Origin: Flavobacteriales bacterium
GTDB taxonomy: Bacteria; Bacteroidota; Bacteroidia; Flavobacteriales; Weeksellaceae
Direction: 5' to 3'
Length of the DNA stretch: 20,282 nucleotides
Assembly (NCBI GenBank): GCA_900770875.1
Contig: CAAGLV010000085.1
Coordinates: 1-20,282 of the forward strand
The notes under the pieces: generated by a model
Seen by the model: the letters and a program-made list of their open reading frames with translations, nothing else
The model's database searches: none
What the model was told of the DNA's origin: nothing
Made by a program: the position numbers and the translations under genes
In this document: in pieces, positions 5,789 to 12,824 of the stretch
Layout: the number at the start of each line of letters is the position of its first letter
Position numbering within the stretch: the stretch's first letter is position 1

Positions 5789-7255
5789 TTATTTTTCTAA
5801 AGGTAAGTTTTTCGCTTTCCAATCGTTAATACTTCCACTGTAATTTAGGATATTGGTATACCCTAATTTTTCTAAGATGGAGTAGGCTATTGCACTACGT
5901 GCACCACTTTGACAATGAATAATAACAGGAATATCTTTTCTAATTTTCGCGCTGTTTTTTGCTAATGTATTCAATGGAATATTTTCAAATCCTTTGATAT
6001 GCCCATCAGCATATTCTGTCGCCGTACGTACATCGATGGTTTGCACGTTGGCTTGTTTCATATATTTTTGCACCTCATCCGCTTGAATAAGATGAGATGT
6101 TTTTAATTCTTTAAAATGCTGTACATCTTGTATATAACCATAAAGATTGTCCATTCCGATGCGCATCAATTTACGCGTCAAATCATCCATTTGTTGCGCA
6201 TCAGCAATTAAAATTATTTGTTCTTGTAGATCTACCAATGATCCTACAAATGTGGCGAAAGATTTTCCACCTTCAATGTGTAAGCTTCCTGGAATAAACC
6301 CTTTGGCAACTTCTTCCTTTTTTCGTGTATCGATGATGATAACATTATTCTGAATGGCTTTTTCCAATTCAGCATTCGTCAACAATGGTATGTTTGGTTT
6401 CATGATTTTTAATGGTCGCATTTGCTTATTCCATTGTTTCATGACAGCAAAATACTTTGGTGGTTCAGGTTGTCCATCTAAAATGTATTTTGTAAATGCG
6501 TCTTTGTTATTTAATAGTTGAAAAGCAGGACTCGTAGCCATTTCTTGTTCTAATGTCGATTGTGGAATGGTGCTTAAACTTTTTCCACAAAATGATCCCG
6601 CTCCATGGCCTGGCCAAATCTCAGTTTCCTTCGGAAGTTTTTTAAACTGATTTAAAGATTCAAAGAGTTGATACGCTCCTTCGTATTGACTTCCAATTTG
6701 TCCAGTAGCTTTTTCCAATAAATCTGGTCGACCTACATCACCTACAAAAATAAAATCTCCTGTTATGGCTTTAATCGGTAAAAATTTTTGTTTGTTGTCT
6801 TTGACTAAAAAAGTTAAACTTTCAGGGGTATGACCTGGGGTATGCATCACTTCGATTTGAATATCTCCTAATGAAATGATTTGTTTATGCTTTAGTGGTT
6901 GATGTGGAAATTGGTATTGCCAATCTTTCCTACCTTCTTCCGATAATAATAAATCTGCATGAGTTGCATGTGCTAATTCCCTTGCACCACTTAAATAATC
7001 GGCATGTATATGTGTTTCGGTTACGTATTTAATTTTTAAACCATTTCGATTTGCATAGTCGACATACGTATCAATATCACGTTTAGGGTCAATTACGATG
7101 GCTTCTTTATTACGATTTGCAATGATGTAGCTCGCTTGTGCAAGTGTTTCGTCAAATATTCGTTCAAAAATGACTTCTTGTGCTTTAACTGCTGAAGTTA
7201 ATAGGACTAATAATCCAAAGAAGTAGTAGTTTAATTGATTTAATTGAAATGGCAT
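5789..7255 (-). CDS. Secreted CstB-like persulfide dioxygenase-rhodanese fusion
   Basis: A 488-residue protein with a signal peptide (hydrophobic 11-23, cleavage after VKAQ at 26), so it should act in the periplasm. Residues about 27-250 form an ETHE1-type metallo-beta-lactamase domain: THIHAD (H82, H84, D86), HTPGHT (H142), GD at 166-167 and GDVGRPDL. The iron ligands of ETHE1 correspond to H82, H142 and D167. Residues about 290-380 are a pseudo-rhodanese (IDTRKKEE, no catalytic Cys). Residues 390-485 form an active-looking rhodanese with HCQSGARS (C448). This order is that of CstB, which oxidises persulfides and makes thiosulfate. It is a paralogue of the cytoplasmic copy at 7714. Transcription starts from its own weak promoter, without the operator found at the other units. 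Confidence 0.88.
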   Translation of the reverse strand: MPFQLNQLNYYFFGLLVLLTSAVKAQEVIFERIFDETLAQASYIIANRNKEAIVIDPKRDIDTYVDYANRNGLKIKYVTETHIHADYLSGARELAHATHADLLLSEEGRKDWQYQFPHQPLKHKQIISLGDIQIEVMHTPGHTPESLTFLVKDNKQKFLPIKAITGDFIFVGDVGRPDLLEKATGQIGSQYEGAYQLFESLNQFKKLPKETEIWPGHGAGSFCGKSLSTIPQSTLEQEMATSPAFQLLNNKDAFTKYILDGQPEPPKYFAVMKQWNKQMRPLKIMKPNIPLLTNAELEKAIQNNVIIIDTRKKEEVAKGFIPGSLHIEGGKSFATFVGSLVDLQEQIILIADAQQMDDLTRKLMRIGMDNLYGYIQDVQHFKELKTSHLIQADEVQKYMKQANVQTIDVRTATEYADGHIKGFENIPLNTLAKNSAKIRKDIPVIIHCQSGARSAIAYSILEKLGYTNILNYSGSINDWKAKNLPLEK

Positions 7256-7269
7256 CGAATGATTAATTA

Positions 7270-7277
7270 TAAATATA
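7270..7277 (-). promoter_or_regulatory. Possible -7 box of the secreted CstB-like gene
   Basis: On the minus strand TATATTTA, one base from TAnnTTTG, ends 14 bp before the ATG at 7255. There is no GTAAC-N4-GTWAC site at the expected distance; only a loose TGTA-N4-TACA repeat at 7297-7308, which is off the register. Confidence 0.35.
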
Positions 7278-7308
7278 CAATATTAGTTTTAAGAATGTAA
7301 TGATACAC

Positions 7309-7345
7309 AAAAATAGGAACTGCAATGCGTACAATTCCTATTTTT
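7309..7345 (-). terminator. Intrinsic terminator after the rhodanese gene
   Basis: An 11-bp stem (AAAAATAGGAA at 7309-7319 with TTCCTATTTTT at 7335-7345) and a 15-nt loop. The AT ends give U-tracts on both strands, so it can act in either direction. It ends the two-gene operon of the cytoplasmic CstB-like enzyme. Confidence 0.8.
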
Positions 7346-7384
7346 TTATCTTCACTATTCCTTCTGAATAATGAAAAATCTATT

Positions 7385-7711
7385 TTACGGTTGAACCGCG
7401 GCTTTTACTTCATTAACATTTTGCCATGTACCACCATTTAATACATTGGTAAAACCATTGTTTTCTAAGATAACCTTCGCTTGTCCACTTCTATTTCCGC
7501 TTCTACAGAAAACAACAATTTCAGAATGATTTTTAAATTTTTCTAATTGATTTTCCACTTGGTCCAAAGGAATATTTGTAGACCCTGATACATGACCTTC
7601 AGCAAATTCTTCCGGCGTACGTACATCGACTAAAAATGCATTATTCTTTATATAAGACACTAACTCTTCTTTATTATATCCTGATAACATATTAATTATT
7701 TTTTGAAACAT
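7385..7711 (-). CDS. Single-domain rhodanese sulfurtransferase
   Basis: A 108-residue cytoplasmic rhodanese of GlpE/PspE size. It has the DVRTPEEFAEGHVSGSTNIP motif region at about 29-48 and the active-site loop CRSGNRS (C69), where C69 would carry the persulfide. The two-nucleotide gap to the CstB-like gene upstream points to one operon. It probably moves sulfane sulfur between low-molecular-weight thiols, thiosulfate and the neighbouring dioxygenase. All family key residues are present. Confidence 0.92.
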   Translation of the reverse strand: MFQKIINMLSGYNKEELVSYIKNNAFLVDVRTPEEFAEGHVSGSTNIPLDQVENQLEKFKNHSEIVVFCRSGNRSGQAKVILENNGFTNVLNGGTWQNVNEVKAAVQP

Positions 7712-7713
7712 GA

Positions 7714-9126
7714 TTATTTTAAAACTTTACTTTGACATACAAAATCTGTTTTTGGAACAGAAGTTTGCGCTATTGCACCAAATCCACCTTCAATTTCTGT
7801 GAAGTTTCGGTAGCCTCTGGCTTGTAAGATACTTGCGGCAATCATACTTCTATATCCTCCTGCACAATGGATATAAAAATGTTGTGTTGGATCAATCGTA
7901 TTTATCCATTCGTTGATATACGCTAAAGGTTTACTATACGCATCATTGATATGCTCTGCTGCATATTCTGATTCTTTACGTACATCAATCACTGTAACTT
8001 CTTTATCTTCTATTTCCTCCGCAAATTGTGATGCAGTAATGCGATTAACAGTGTCAATTTCTTTGCCTGCATTCATCCATGTTTGGAAACCTCCAGCTAA
8101 ATGTCCTAAAACATGATCAAATCCTACACGACTTAAACGAGTCACAGCTTCTTCTTCGACTCCGGCATCAGTGACTAATAAAATGGGTTGATTTACATCC
8201 ACAATCATAGCGCCTACCCAAGGTGCAAAATCACCAGATAAACCGATATTCACCGACTGTGGGATAAATCCTTTTGCAAAATCACTATTGGTACGTGTAT
8301 CTAAAATTAATGCACCACTTTGTTCTGCTAATTGCTCAAATGCTTCTGCATTTAAAGCTTTCATCCCATGAGATAATACATTGTCGAAACTTTCATATCC
8401 TTTCTTATTCATCGCTACATTCATTCCGAAATAAGCAGGTGGTGGTAATAAACCATCAGTAACAGCTTCAATAAATGCTTCTTTAGAAGGTTGGTTCAAG
8501 GCATAGTTTATCTTCTTTTGATTCCCTAAGGTATCAACCGTTTCTTTCATCATGTTTTTACCACAAGCAGATCCTGCACCATGCGCTGGATAAACTGTAA
8601 TATCATCGGCTAGAGGAAGTATTTTCGTATATAAACTATCATACAATAGACCTGCTAAATCTTCTTGCGTCATGTTTGCTGCTTTCTGAGCCAAGTCAGG
8701 ACGTCCCACATCTCCTAAAAATAAAGTATCACCACTGAAAATTGCAGTTTCTTTTCCCTTTTCGTCAATTAATAAATACGTTGTACTCTCTAAGGTATGA
8801 CCTGGGGTGTGTAAGACTTTGATTTTTACGTTTCCGATTTCAAAGATTTGATTATCTTTTGCTATGATCGCATCAAATTCAGGTTTTGCTGTAGGACCAT
8901 AAACGATAGGGGCATTCGTTTTTTGACTTAAGTCTAAATGTCCACTCACAAAGTCAGCATGAAAGTGAGTTTCGAAAATATATTTCAATGTCACTCCATC
9001 TTTTTCTAAACGATCCATGTAAGGTTGTGTTTCACGAAGTGGATCTATAATTGCCGCTTCACCATGACTTTCAATATAATAAGCTCCTTGTGCTAAACAT
9101 CCTGTATATATTTGTTCTATTTTCAT
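7714..9126 (-). CDS. Cytoplasmic CstB-like persulfide dioxygenase-rhodanese fusion
   Basis: A 470-residue protein without a signal peptide. Residues 1-250 are an ETHE1-type metallo-beta-lactamase domain: THFHADFVSGH (H54, H56, D58), HTPGHT (H110), SGDTLFLGDVGRPDL (D133) and AHGAG (H182). H54, H110 and D133 match the iron ligands of persulfide dioxygenases. A pseudo-rhodanese without catalytic Cys spans about 270-350. A rhodanese with DVRKESEY and HCAGGYRS (C421) spans 365-455. The architecture equals CstB, which turns persulfides into sulfite and thiosulfate. The longest frame begins at 9156, but that codon precedes the predicted transcription start; the ATG at 9126 has an AAGGA site 7 nt upstream. 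It is the head of an operon with the small rhodanese gene. Confidence 0.92.
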   Translation of the reverse strand: MKIEQIYTGCLAQGAYYIESHGEAAIIDPLRETQPYMDRLEKDGVTLKYIFETHFHADFVSGHLDLSQKTNAPIVYGPTAKPEFDAIIAKDNQIFEIGNVKIKVLHTPGHTLESTTYLLIDEKGKETAIFSGDTLFLGDVGRPDLAQKAANMTQEDLAGLLYDSLYTKILPLADDITVYPAHGAGSACGKNMMKETVDTLGNQKKINYALNQPSKEAFIEAVTDGLLPPPAYFGMNVAMNKKGYESFDNVLSHGMKALNAEAFEQLAEQSGALILDTRTNSDFAKGFIPQSVNIGLSGDFAPWVGAMIVDVNQPILLVTDAGVEEEAVTRLSRVGFDHVLGHLAGGFQTWMNAGKEIDTVNRITASQFAEEIEDKEVTVIDVRKESEYAAEHINDAYSKPLAYINEWINTIDPTQHFYIHCAGGYRSMIAASILQARGYRNFTEIEGGFGAIAQTSVPKTDFVCQSKVLK

Positions 9127-9153
9127 AATTATTCCTTTTGTATTTTGATAGAG

Positions 9154-9197
9154 CAAATTTCATACAATATTCTCAACTAGACTGTTACAAATGTTAC
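9154..9197 (-). promoter_or_regulatory. Promoter and operator (site A) of the cytoplasmic CstB-like operon
   Basis: On the minus strand GTAAC-ATTT-GTAACA (9197-9184) precedes a GAAATTTG -7 box (9161-9154), again 36.5 bp from operator centre to the last base of the box. The predicted leader is about 25 nt, ending at the AAGGA-preceded ATG. Confidence 0.7.
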
Positions 9198-9310
9198 AGA
9201 ATAGTAAATTTTAAGACATCTTTAATTCACTAATTTTAACACAATAACCTCTCCAAATTTTGGATAAGTGAATCACAATAAAAACTTTAGATTTCGTACC
9301 TTTGTAGGGA

Positions 9311-9471
9311 GCAAAAGAAGTCTATTTTATTAGCCAATGAAATAAGAGACACCCTACCGACACCCTAGAAAATTAATCTTTTCTATCTGTCTGTTAAAGG
9401 GACTTAAAATATATAGTTGCGGAGCCTCACTCTCCGCTAAAAGCCTCGAAGTTTTACTTCGAGGATTTTTT
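9311..9471 (+). ncRNA. Candidate small RNA, copy 1
   Basis: A perfect -7 box TACCTTTG at 9297-9304 would start a transcript a few bases downstream, and the terminator at 9444-9471 would end it, giving about 160 nt with no credible reading frame. Hairpins visible: TAGAAAA/TTTTCTA (9366-9372, 9379-9385), GCGGAG/CTCCGC (9419-9424, 9432-9437) and the terminator. A 9-base direct repeat GACACCCTA (9348 and 9359) has an 11-bp period. I do not recognise the RNA family. It could instead be a decayed tRNA-Ser gene tail, because CCTCACTCTCCGC resembles the 3' arm of that tRNA as I remember it, but no TTCGA loop or 5' acceptor half is present. Confidence 0.5.
9444..9471 (+). terminator. Intrinsic terminator of repeat copy 1
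   Basis: A perfect 8-bp stem CCTCGAAG/CTTCGAGG with loop TTTTA, followed by A and six T's. The same terminator occurs in copy 2 at 18479-18506. Confidence 0.88.
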
Positions 9472-9474
9472 ATG

Positions 9475-9733
9475 TCCAAATTTTTCAGAAAAAACAGCGA
9501 CCAATTAGCGACTTATTTCCGATAGTAAAAAAAAACAATATTATGAATTTCGATTTCATATATAACTGCAAAAAATCTTAAAAACTTCAAGAAGATAATC
9601 CGTATATGTTTTTCCTATTAATTATAAGCAAAACAAATTTTGAGATATAGATAAAAAAAATATTATATTTTAAATATTTTAAAACAAAATGATTTATTTT
9701 TTATTAAATTGTTATTAATTCAAATATTCGTTT
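9475..9733. other. AT-rich spacer without recognisable gene
   Basis: About 260 bp between the first repeat copy and the cold-shock promoter. It contains only tiny frames; the longest noted is 17 codons from an ATG at 9472 that overlaps the terminator tail. AGCGAC occurs twice with an 11-bp period near 9496-9512. Nothing else stands out. Confidence 0.6.
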
Positions 9734-9741
9734 TATATTTG
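9734..9741 (+). promoter_or_regulatory. Promoter -7 box of the cold-shock gene
   Basis: TATATTTG matches TAnnTTTG fully. A TTG at 9709-9711, 22 bp upstream, can serve as the -33 element. The predicted start near 9745 leaves an untranslated leader of about 290 nt before the ATG at 10037. Confidence 0.55.
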
Positions 9742-9780
9742 CATTAATATCAGAGATAAGATATTATTAGTTACAAACTA

Positions 9781-9842
9781 AATTGTTTGGCATACCATTT
9801 TTTATATTTTTTGGCGTTAAGCCAAACACTTCTTAAACAATT
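9781..9842 (+). promoter_or_regulatory. Leader with alternative pairings upstream of the cold-shock gene
   Basis: GTTTGGC (9785-9791) can pair with GCCAAAC (9821-9827). Alternatively, AATTGTTT (9781-9788) pairs with AAACAATT (9835-9842) and encloses a TTGGC/GCCAA hairpin (9811-9815, 9821-9825). The two folds exclude each other because both use GCCAA and the 5' TTT. Cold-shock genes often have long, temperature-responsive leaders, so a switch is plausible, though unproven here. Confidence 0.4.
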
Positions 9843-10036
9843 GTATCATTCCATTTTTAATTTTACTTTTCAATATATTCAATTTAAAAATTGATAAAGT
9901 CTCAAATATTAAACGTTAGATATCACACGTTAAGTTGATAATTTCTGAGAATAATGATGAGCTTTTATAAAGTTAAAAATAGTTCCTTTAATCATGTATT
10001 AAGCTTTGAATTATTCTCTATTTAAAAGTATAAATT

Positions 10037-10228
10037 ATGCAAGAAGGTACAGTAAAGTTCTTTAATGATTCAAAAGGATTTGGTTTCATTACAGTAAAAG
10101 AAACAGGAAATGAAATTTTCGTTCATACATCAAATTTAATTGATGAAATCAGAGAAAATGATAAAGTTTCTTTTAAAGTAGAGCAAGGGCAAAAAGGTCC
10201 TATGGCTACTAATGTTAGAAGAATGTAA
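10037..10228 (+). CDS. Cold-shock protein (CspA family)
   Basis: A 63-residue single cold-shock domain. RNP1 is KGFGFIT (residues 13-19) and RNP2 is IFVHTSNL (27-34), both in the expected places, and the start MQEGTVKFFNDSKGF is canonical. Such proteins bind single-stranded RNA and DNA and melt RNA structure, at low temperature or in general growth. The protein is slightly shorter than E. coli CspA, as is usual in Flavobacteriia. It is monocistronic, with a promoter near 9734, a long leader and a terminator at 10311. Confidence 0.96.
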   Translation: MQEGTVKFFNDSKGFGFITVKETGNEIFVHTSNLIDEIRENDKVSFKVEQGQKGPMATNVRRM

Positions 10229-10310
10229 TAGATTTTTTAAAATTTAGTTGCATAGTGATGTAAACATCTAAATGGTGTAAACTTAAATGCAACAGAATAA
10301 ATTATTATAT

Positions 10311-10345
10311 AAGGCTGGTTCTGTAATAGGAATTCAGCCTTTTTT
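10311..10345 (+). terminator. Intrinsic terminator of the cold-shock gene
   Basis: The stem AAGGCTG (10311-10317) pairs with CAGCCTT (10335-10341) and is followed by a T-run. An additional GTTGCAT/ATGCAAC pairing spans the 3' untranslated region just upstream. Confidence 0.8.
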
Positions 10346-10697
10346 ATTAATAATATATTTTATATCGATAAGAATGAATTAGTGAGTGAAACGAATCATT
10401 TAATTTATTTCTTAGAATCAAGTTAGTTTTAATCGAAGATTGTAGCAATGTCTTTTTTAGTTGGTTTTCTTCACTAAAAAATAAACATGTATAATTCTAA
10501 AAAAATTAAGTTCTCAATCTCAAACTTCTAATAACACGCTCTACTAAAATATATTTTATCTCCAAAATACACGGTTTTCTTACGTCATTATTCAACCATA
10601 TTAAGTTATTATTAGGGAATAGTTGGGTGAGTATCTTTTTTAAAATTAAAATTCCATTAGAAATTCTGGATTCAATTATTATTCAATTGGGATTAAC
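10346..10697. other. AT-rich intergenic region
   Basis: About 350 bp between the cold-shock terminator and the regulator promoter. A weak hairpin TTTTTTAGT/ACTAAAAAA lies at 10453-10481. A GTG at 10627 is in frame with the regulator but is not used here, because the ATG at 10720 has a far better ribosome site. No gene or RNA is recognised. Confidence 0.55.
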
Positions 10698-10705
10698 TAA
10701 TTTTG
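10698..10705 (+). promoter_or_regulatory. Possible -7 box of the response-regulator gene
   Basis: TAATTTTG matches TAnnTTTG. It ends only 14 bp before the ATG at 10720, which would leave a leader of about 10 nt holding just the AAGGAAAGG ribosome site. No -33 TTTG is seen, so a start further upstream cannot be excluded. Confidence 0.3.
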
Positions 10706-10719
10706 TAAAAAAGGAAAGG

Positions 10720-11400
10720 ATGCAAATTATTCTCATCGAAGACGATAAACGAATCAGCGATTTTATTTTAAAAGGATTAGAAGAAAATGGTCATTTTGTT
10801 ACCTTATGCAAAACTGCTGAGGATTTTATTGATCAGTATTTACAAATTTCGTTTGATCTTATTATTTGCGATATTATGCTTCCTAGTATGGACGGCATGC
10901 AATTGGTGCAAACCATTCGATACAAAAAAATCTATACGCCTATTCTGATGCTAACGGCACTTGGCTCGGTACAAGATAAAGTTTCTGCACTCGATTTCGG
11001 TGCCGATGATTATATGACGAAACCTTTTCATTTTGATGAATTGTTATCTAGAATTAATGCCTTAACACGTCGTTTTCAATACGCCCAACAAGAAGAAAAA
11101 TCGAATCTTTTTACGTTTGGTGATGTTACGGTAGATTTGCAACAATATCAAGTTAGAGTGGCTAATGAAGAAGTAGTGTTATCCCCGCGCGAATTTAAAT
11201 TACTAAATTATTTGATTGAAAATACCAATAAAGCAGTTTCTCGAATTCAGATTCTAAATGCGGTTTGGGGGATTACGTTCGAAAATCACACCAATGTGGT
11301 CGATGTCTATATTTCGTATTTAAGGAATAAGATCGAAAAAAATCAGAAATACATTTTCACTATAAAAGGTATTGGATACATGTTAAAAGTTGAGAATTAA
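10720..11400 (+). CDS. OmpR/PhoB-type response regulator
   Basis: A 226-residue two-domain regulator. The receiver domain (1-115) has the acidic pair E7-D8-D9, the phosphoacceptor D51 in CDIMLPSMDG, T79 and K101 (MTKPF). The C-terminal winged helix (about 130-224) has SPREFKLLNYL, the VDVYISYLRNKIE recognition segment and the final TIKGIGYML hairpin. It would control genes in response to the adjacent kinase, most likely the downstream efflux operon, as CusR/CopR-type regulators do. The ATG at 10720 has an AAGGAAAGG site directly before it; the longer frame from a GTG at 10627 adds 31 residues not found in the family. The kinase start follows one base after its stop. Confidence 0.93.
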   Translation: MQIILIEDDKRISDFILKGLEENGHFVTLCKTAEDFIDQYLQISFDLIICDIMLPSMDGMQLVQTIRYKKIYTPILMLTALGSVQDKVSALDFGADDYMTKPFHFDELLSRINALTRRFQYAQQEEKSNLFTFGDVTVDLQQYQVRVANEEVVLSPREFKLLNYLIENTNKAVSRIQILNAVWGITFENHTNVVDVYISYLRNKIEKNQKYIFTIKGIGYMLKVEN

Positions 11401-11401
11401 A

Positions 11402-12739
11402 ATGAAATTAAGAAATCGTTTATCACTTTATTCTGTTTCAATTTTCAGTATCATGATACTGACAGTTTCTGTTATCGTTTATTTCACTTTTTATTCTACA
11501 ATGGAGAAAAAGGAGAAGAAAGCTTTGGAGAGTAAATCGGTTTTGGCAGCCATATATTATTTAGAACAGGACGAATTAACTTCTGCAGAACACGAAAACA
11601 TCAAAAGTAAATTATTAAAAACGATTTCCCGAAAAAATATCGCCATTTATAGCATCAACGACCAAAAGGTGAATGGCGAAATGCAACTAGATACGAGCAT
11701 TTCAGATGAATTTTTGAAGCGTGTTCGTCAAGAAAAAGAAGCCAATTTTCAGACCGATGATTATTTCTATCACGGGATTTTTTATACCGATAATCAAGGA
11801 GATTTTGTTGTGATTGCTCGCGAACCTAAAGTAGAATTCAACGACCAAATGTATTCGTTATTACAAATCCTTAGTTTTGTGTCTGTTCTTGGTTTGGCCA
11901 TTATTTTTGTTGTGTCCCAATATTTAGGTTACATCGCCTATCAACCCATCACGCATTTTATTGCACAAATTAAAAACCGAAATGGAATTAATTTTAACGA
12001 ACCCATTGTTTTAAAAGATTCTTATACAGAAATTAAAGAACTAACAACAACTTATAACACGTTCATCAATCAGCTTGTGCAAACATTCCACGTCCAAAAG
12101 AATTTTATCGACTATGTTTCCCACGAATTACGCACTCCTATTACAGCATTAATGGGAACTTTGGAAGTAACCAAACAAAAAGGTCGTTCGGTGGAAGAAT
12201 ACGAAAGTGTATTGCAACAGTTGAAACAATATACGAATGATTTGCAAGAAACTATCGACCAAATGATGTTACTTTCGGGTGCAAAAACCAATTTTGAACT
12301 GTCACCAATTCGTATCGATGAAGTGATCTGGGAAATCATCGAGAATCAAATTGTTTACCATCAAGCCGATATTAAAGTAGATTTAGATGTAGCTAACGAC
12401 CAATTATTAACCGTTAATGGAAATAATCAATTACTAAATTTAGCCATTGGAAATTTGATTTCAAATGCGATAAAGTATTCAGATAATCAGCAAATTCAAA
12501 TTCAATTTACAACAGATAAAAATCGTTTAATTCTTCTGATTAAAGATACAGGAATTGGAATTGATACTAACGATTTACTGAATATTCGTCAAAATTTCTT
12601 CCGTGGAAGAAACACATCTAATTACCAAGGAAAAGGAATTGGGTTATCCATTGCCGATATTATTTTTAAAATTCACAATATAGAATTAGAGATTTTACCC
12701 AATCATCCAAAAGGAAGTATTATGCGCTTAAAATTTTAG
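11402..12739 (+). CDS. Sensor histidine kinase of the efflux cluster
   Basis: A 445-residue membrane kinase. TM1 is at about 10-31 and TM2 at about 154-178, flanking a periplasmic sensor of some 120 residues without recognised metal motif. A linker (181-232) leads to the HisKA box FIDYVSHELRTPITALMG (H241). The ATPase part carries NLISNAIKYS (N box), DTGIGI (G1), FFRGRN (F box) and GKGIGLSI (G2). All catalytic elements are present. It should phosphorylate the response regulator encoded just upstream, whose stop lies one base before the ATG at 11402. The sensor has only scattered His and no Met or Cys cluster, so the ligand cannot be named. A TTG at 11390 in the same frame overlaps the regulator and is not preferred. 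Confidence 0.93.
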   Translation: MKLRNRLSLYSVSIFSIMILTVSVIVYFTFYSTMEKKEKKALESKSVLAAIYYLEQDELTSAEHENIKSKLLKTISRKNIAIYSINDQKVNGEMQLDTSISDEFLKRVRQEKEANFQTDDYFYHGIFYTDNQGDFVVIAREPKVEFNDQMYSLLQILSFVSVLGLAIIFVVSQYLGYIAYQPITHFIAQIKNRNGINFNEPIVLKDSYTEIKELTTTYNTFINQLVQTFHVQKNFIDYVSHELRTPITALMGTLEVTKQKGRSVEEYESVLQQLKQYTNDLQETIDQMMLLSGAKTNFELSPIRIDEVIWEIIENQIVYHQADIKVDLDVANDQLLTVNGNNQLLNLAIGNLISNAIKYSDNQQIQIQFTTDKNRLILLIKDTGIGIDTNDLLNIRQNFFRGRNTSNYQGKGIGLSIADIIFKIHNIELEILPNHPKGSIMRLKF

Positions 12740-12786
12740 GGCAATTCTAATCATTTTCTAATCTATTTTACAATTCACCTTAATGT

Positions 12787-12802
12787 TAGATATCTAGTTT
12801 TG
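12787..12802 (+). promoter_or_regulatory. Promoter of the efflux operon with overlapping palindrome
   Basis: TAGTTTTG (12795-12802) matches the -7 consensus TAnnTTTG and would give a leader of about 17 nt before the ATG at 12825. A perfect 10-bp palindrome TAGATATCTA (12787-12796) overlaps its upstream edge and could be an operator; the palindrome may also be chance in AT-rich DNA. Confidence 0.4.
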
Positions 12803-12824
12803 AAAATCTTGTCAAAATTTAGAT

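Larger units (their letters stand above)
9231..9474 (+). repeat. Direct repeat element, copy 1 (small-RNA-like)
   Basis: This stretch is homologous to 18269-18509. The last 55 bases (9420-9474) match at 53 positions. The promoter region is also shared, and the distance from the shared TAGATTTCGTA (9288) to the shared CCTCACTCTCCGCT (9425) is 137 bp in both. The middle part has diverged. The left edge is approximate; a shared TAATTTTAAC lies at 9231 and 18269 with a 3-bp shift. Confidence 0.8.

Noticed and set aside
7297..7308. TGTA-N4-TACA upstream of the secreted CstB-like gene as an operator copy.
   Set aside because: The arm sequence differs and its centre is 4 bp off the distance shared by the four real sites.
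9127..9156. Longer start of the cytoplasmic CstB-like protein at 9156.
   Set aside because: It lies upstream of the predicted transcription start, and the ATG at 9126 has a good AAGGA site and fits the family N-terminus.
10453..10481. Hairpin TTTTTTAGT/ACTAAAAAA as a terminator.
   Set aside because: Low-stability AT stem, no following T-run on the plus strand, and no gene ending at it.
10627..10719. GTG start for the response regulator 31 codons upstream.
   Set aside because: The standard receiver domain starts at MQIILIEDD, with AAGGAAAGG directly before that ATG.
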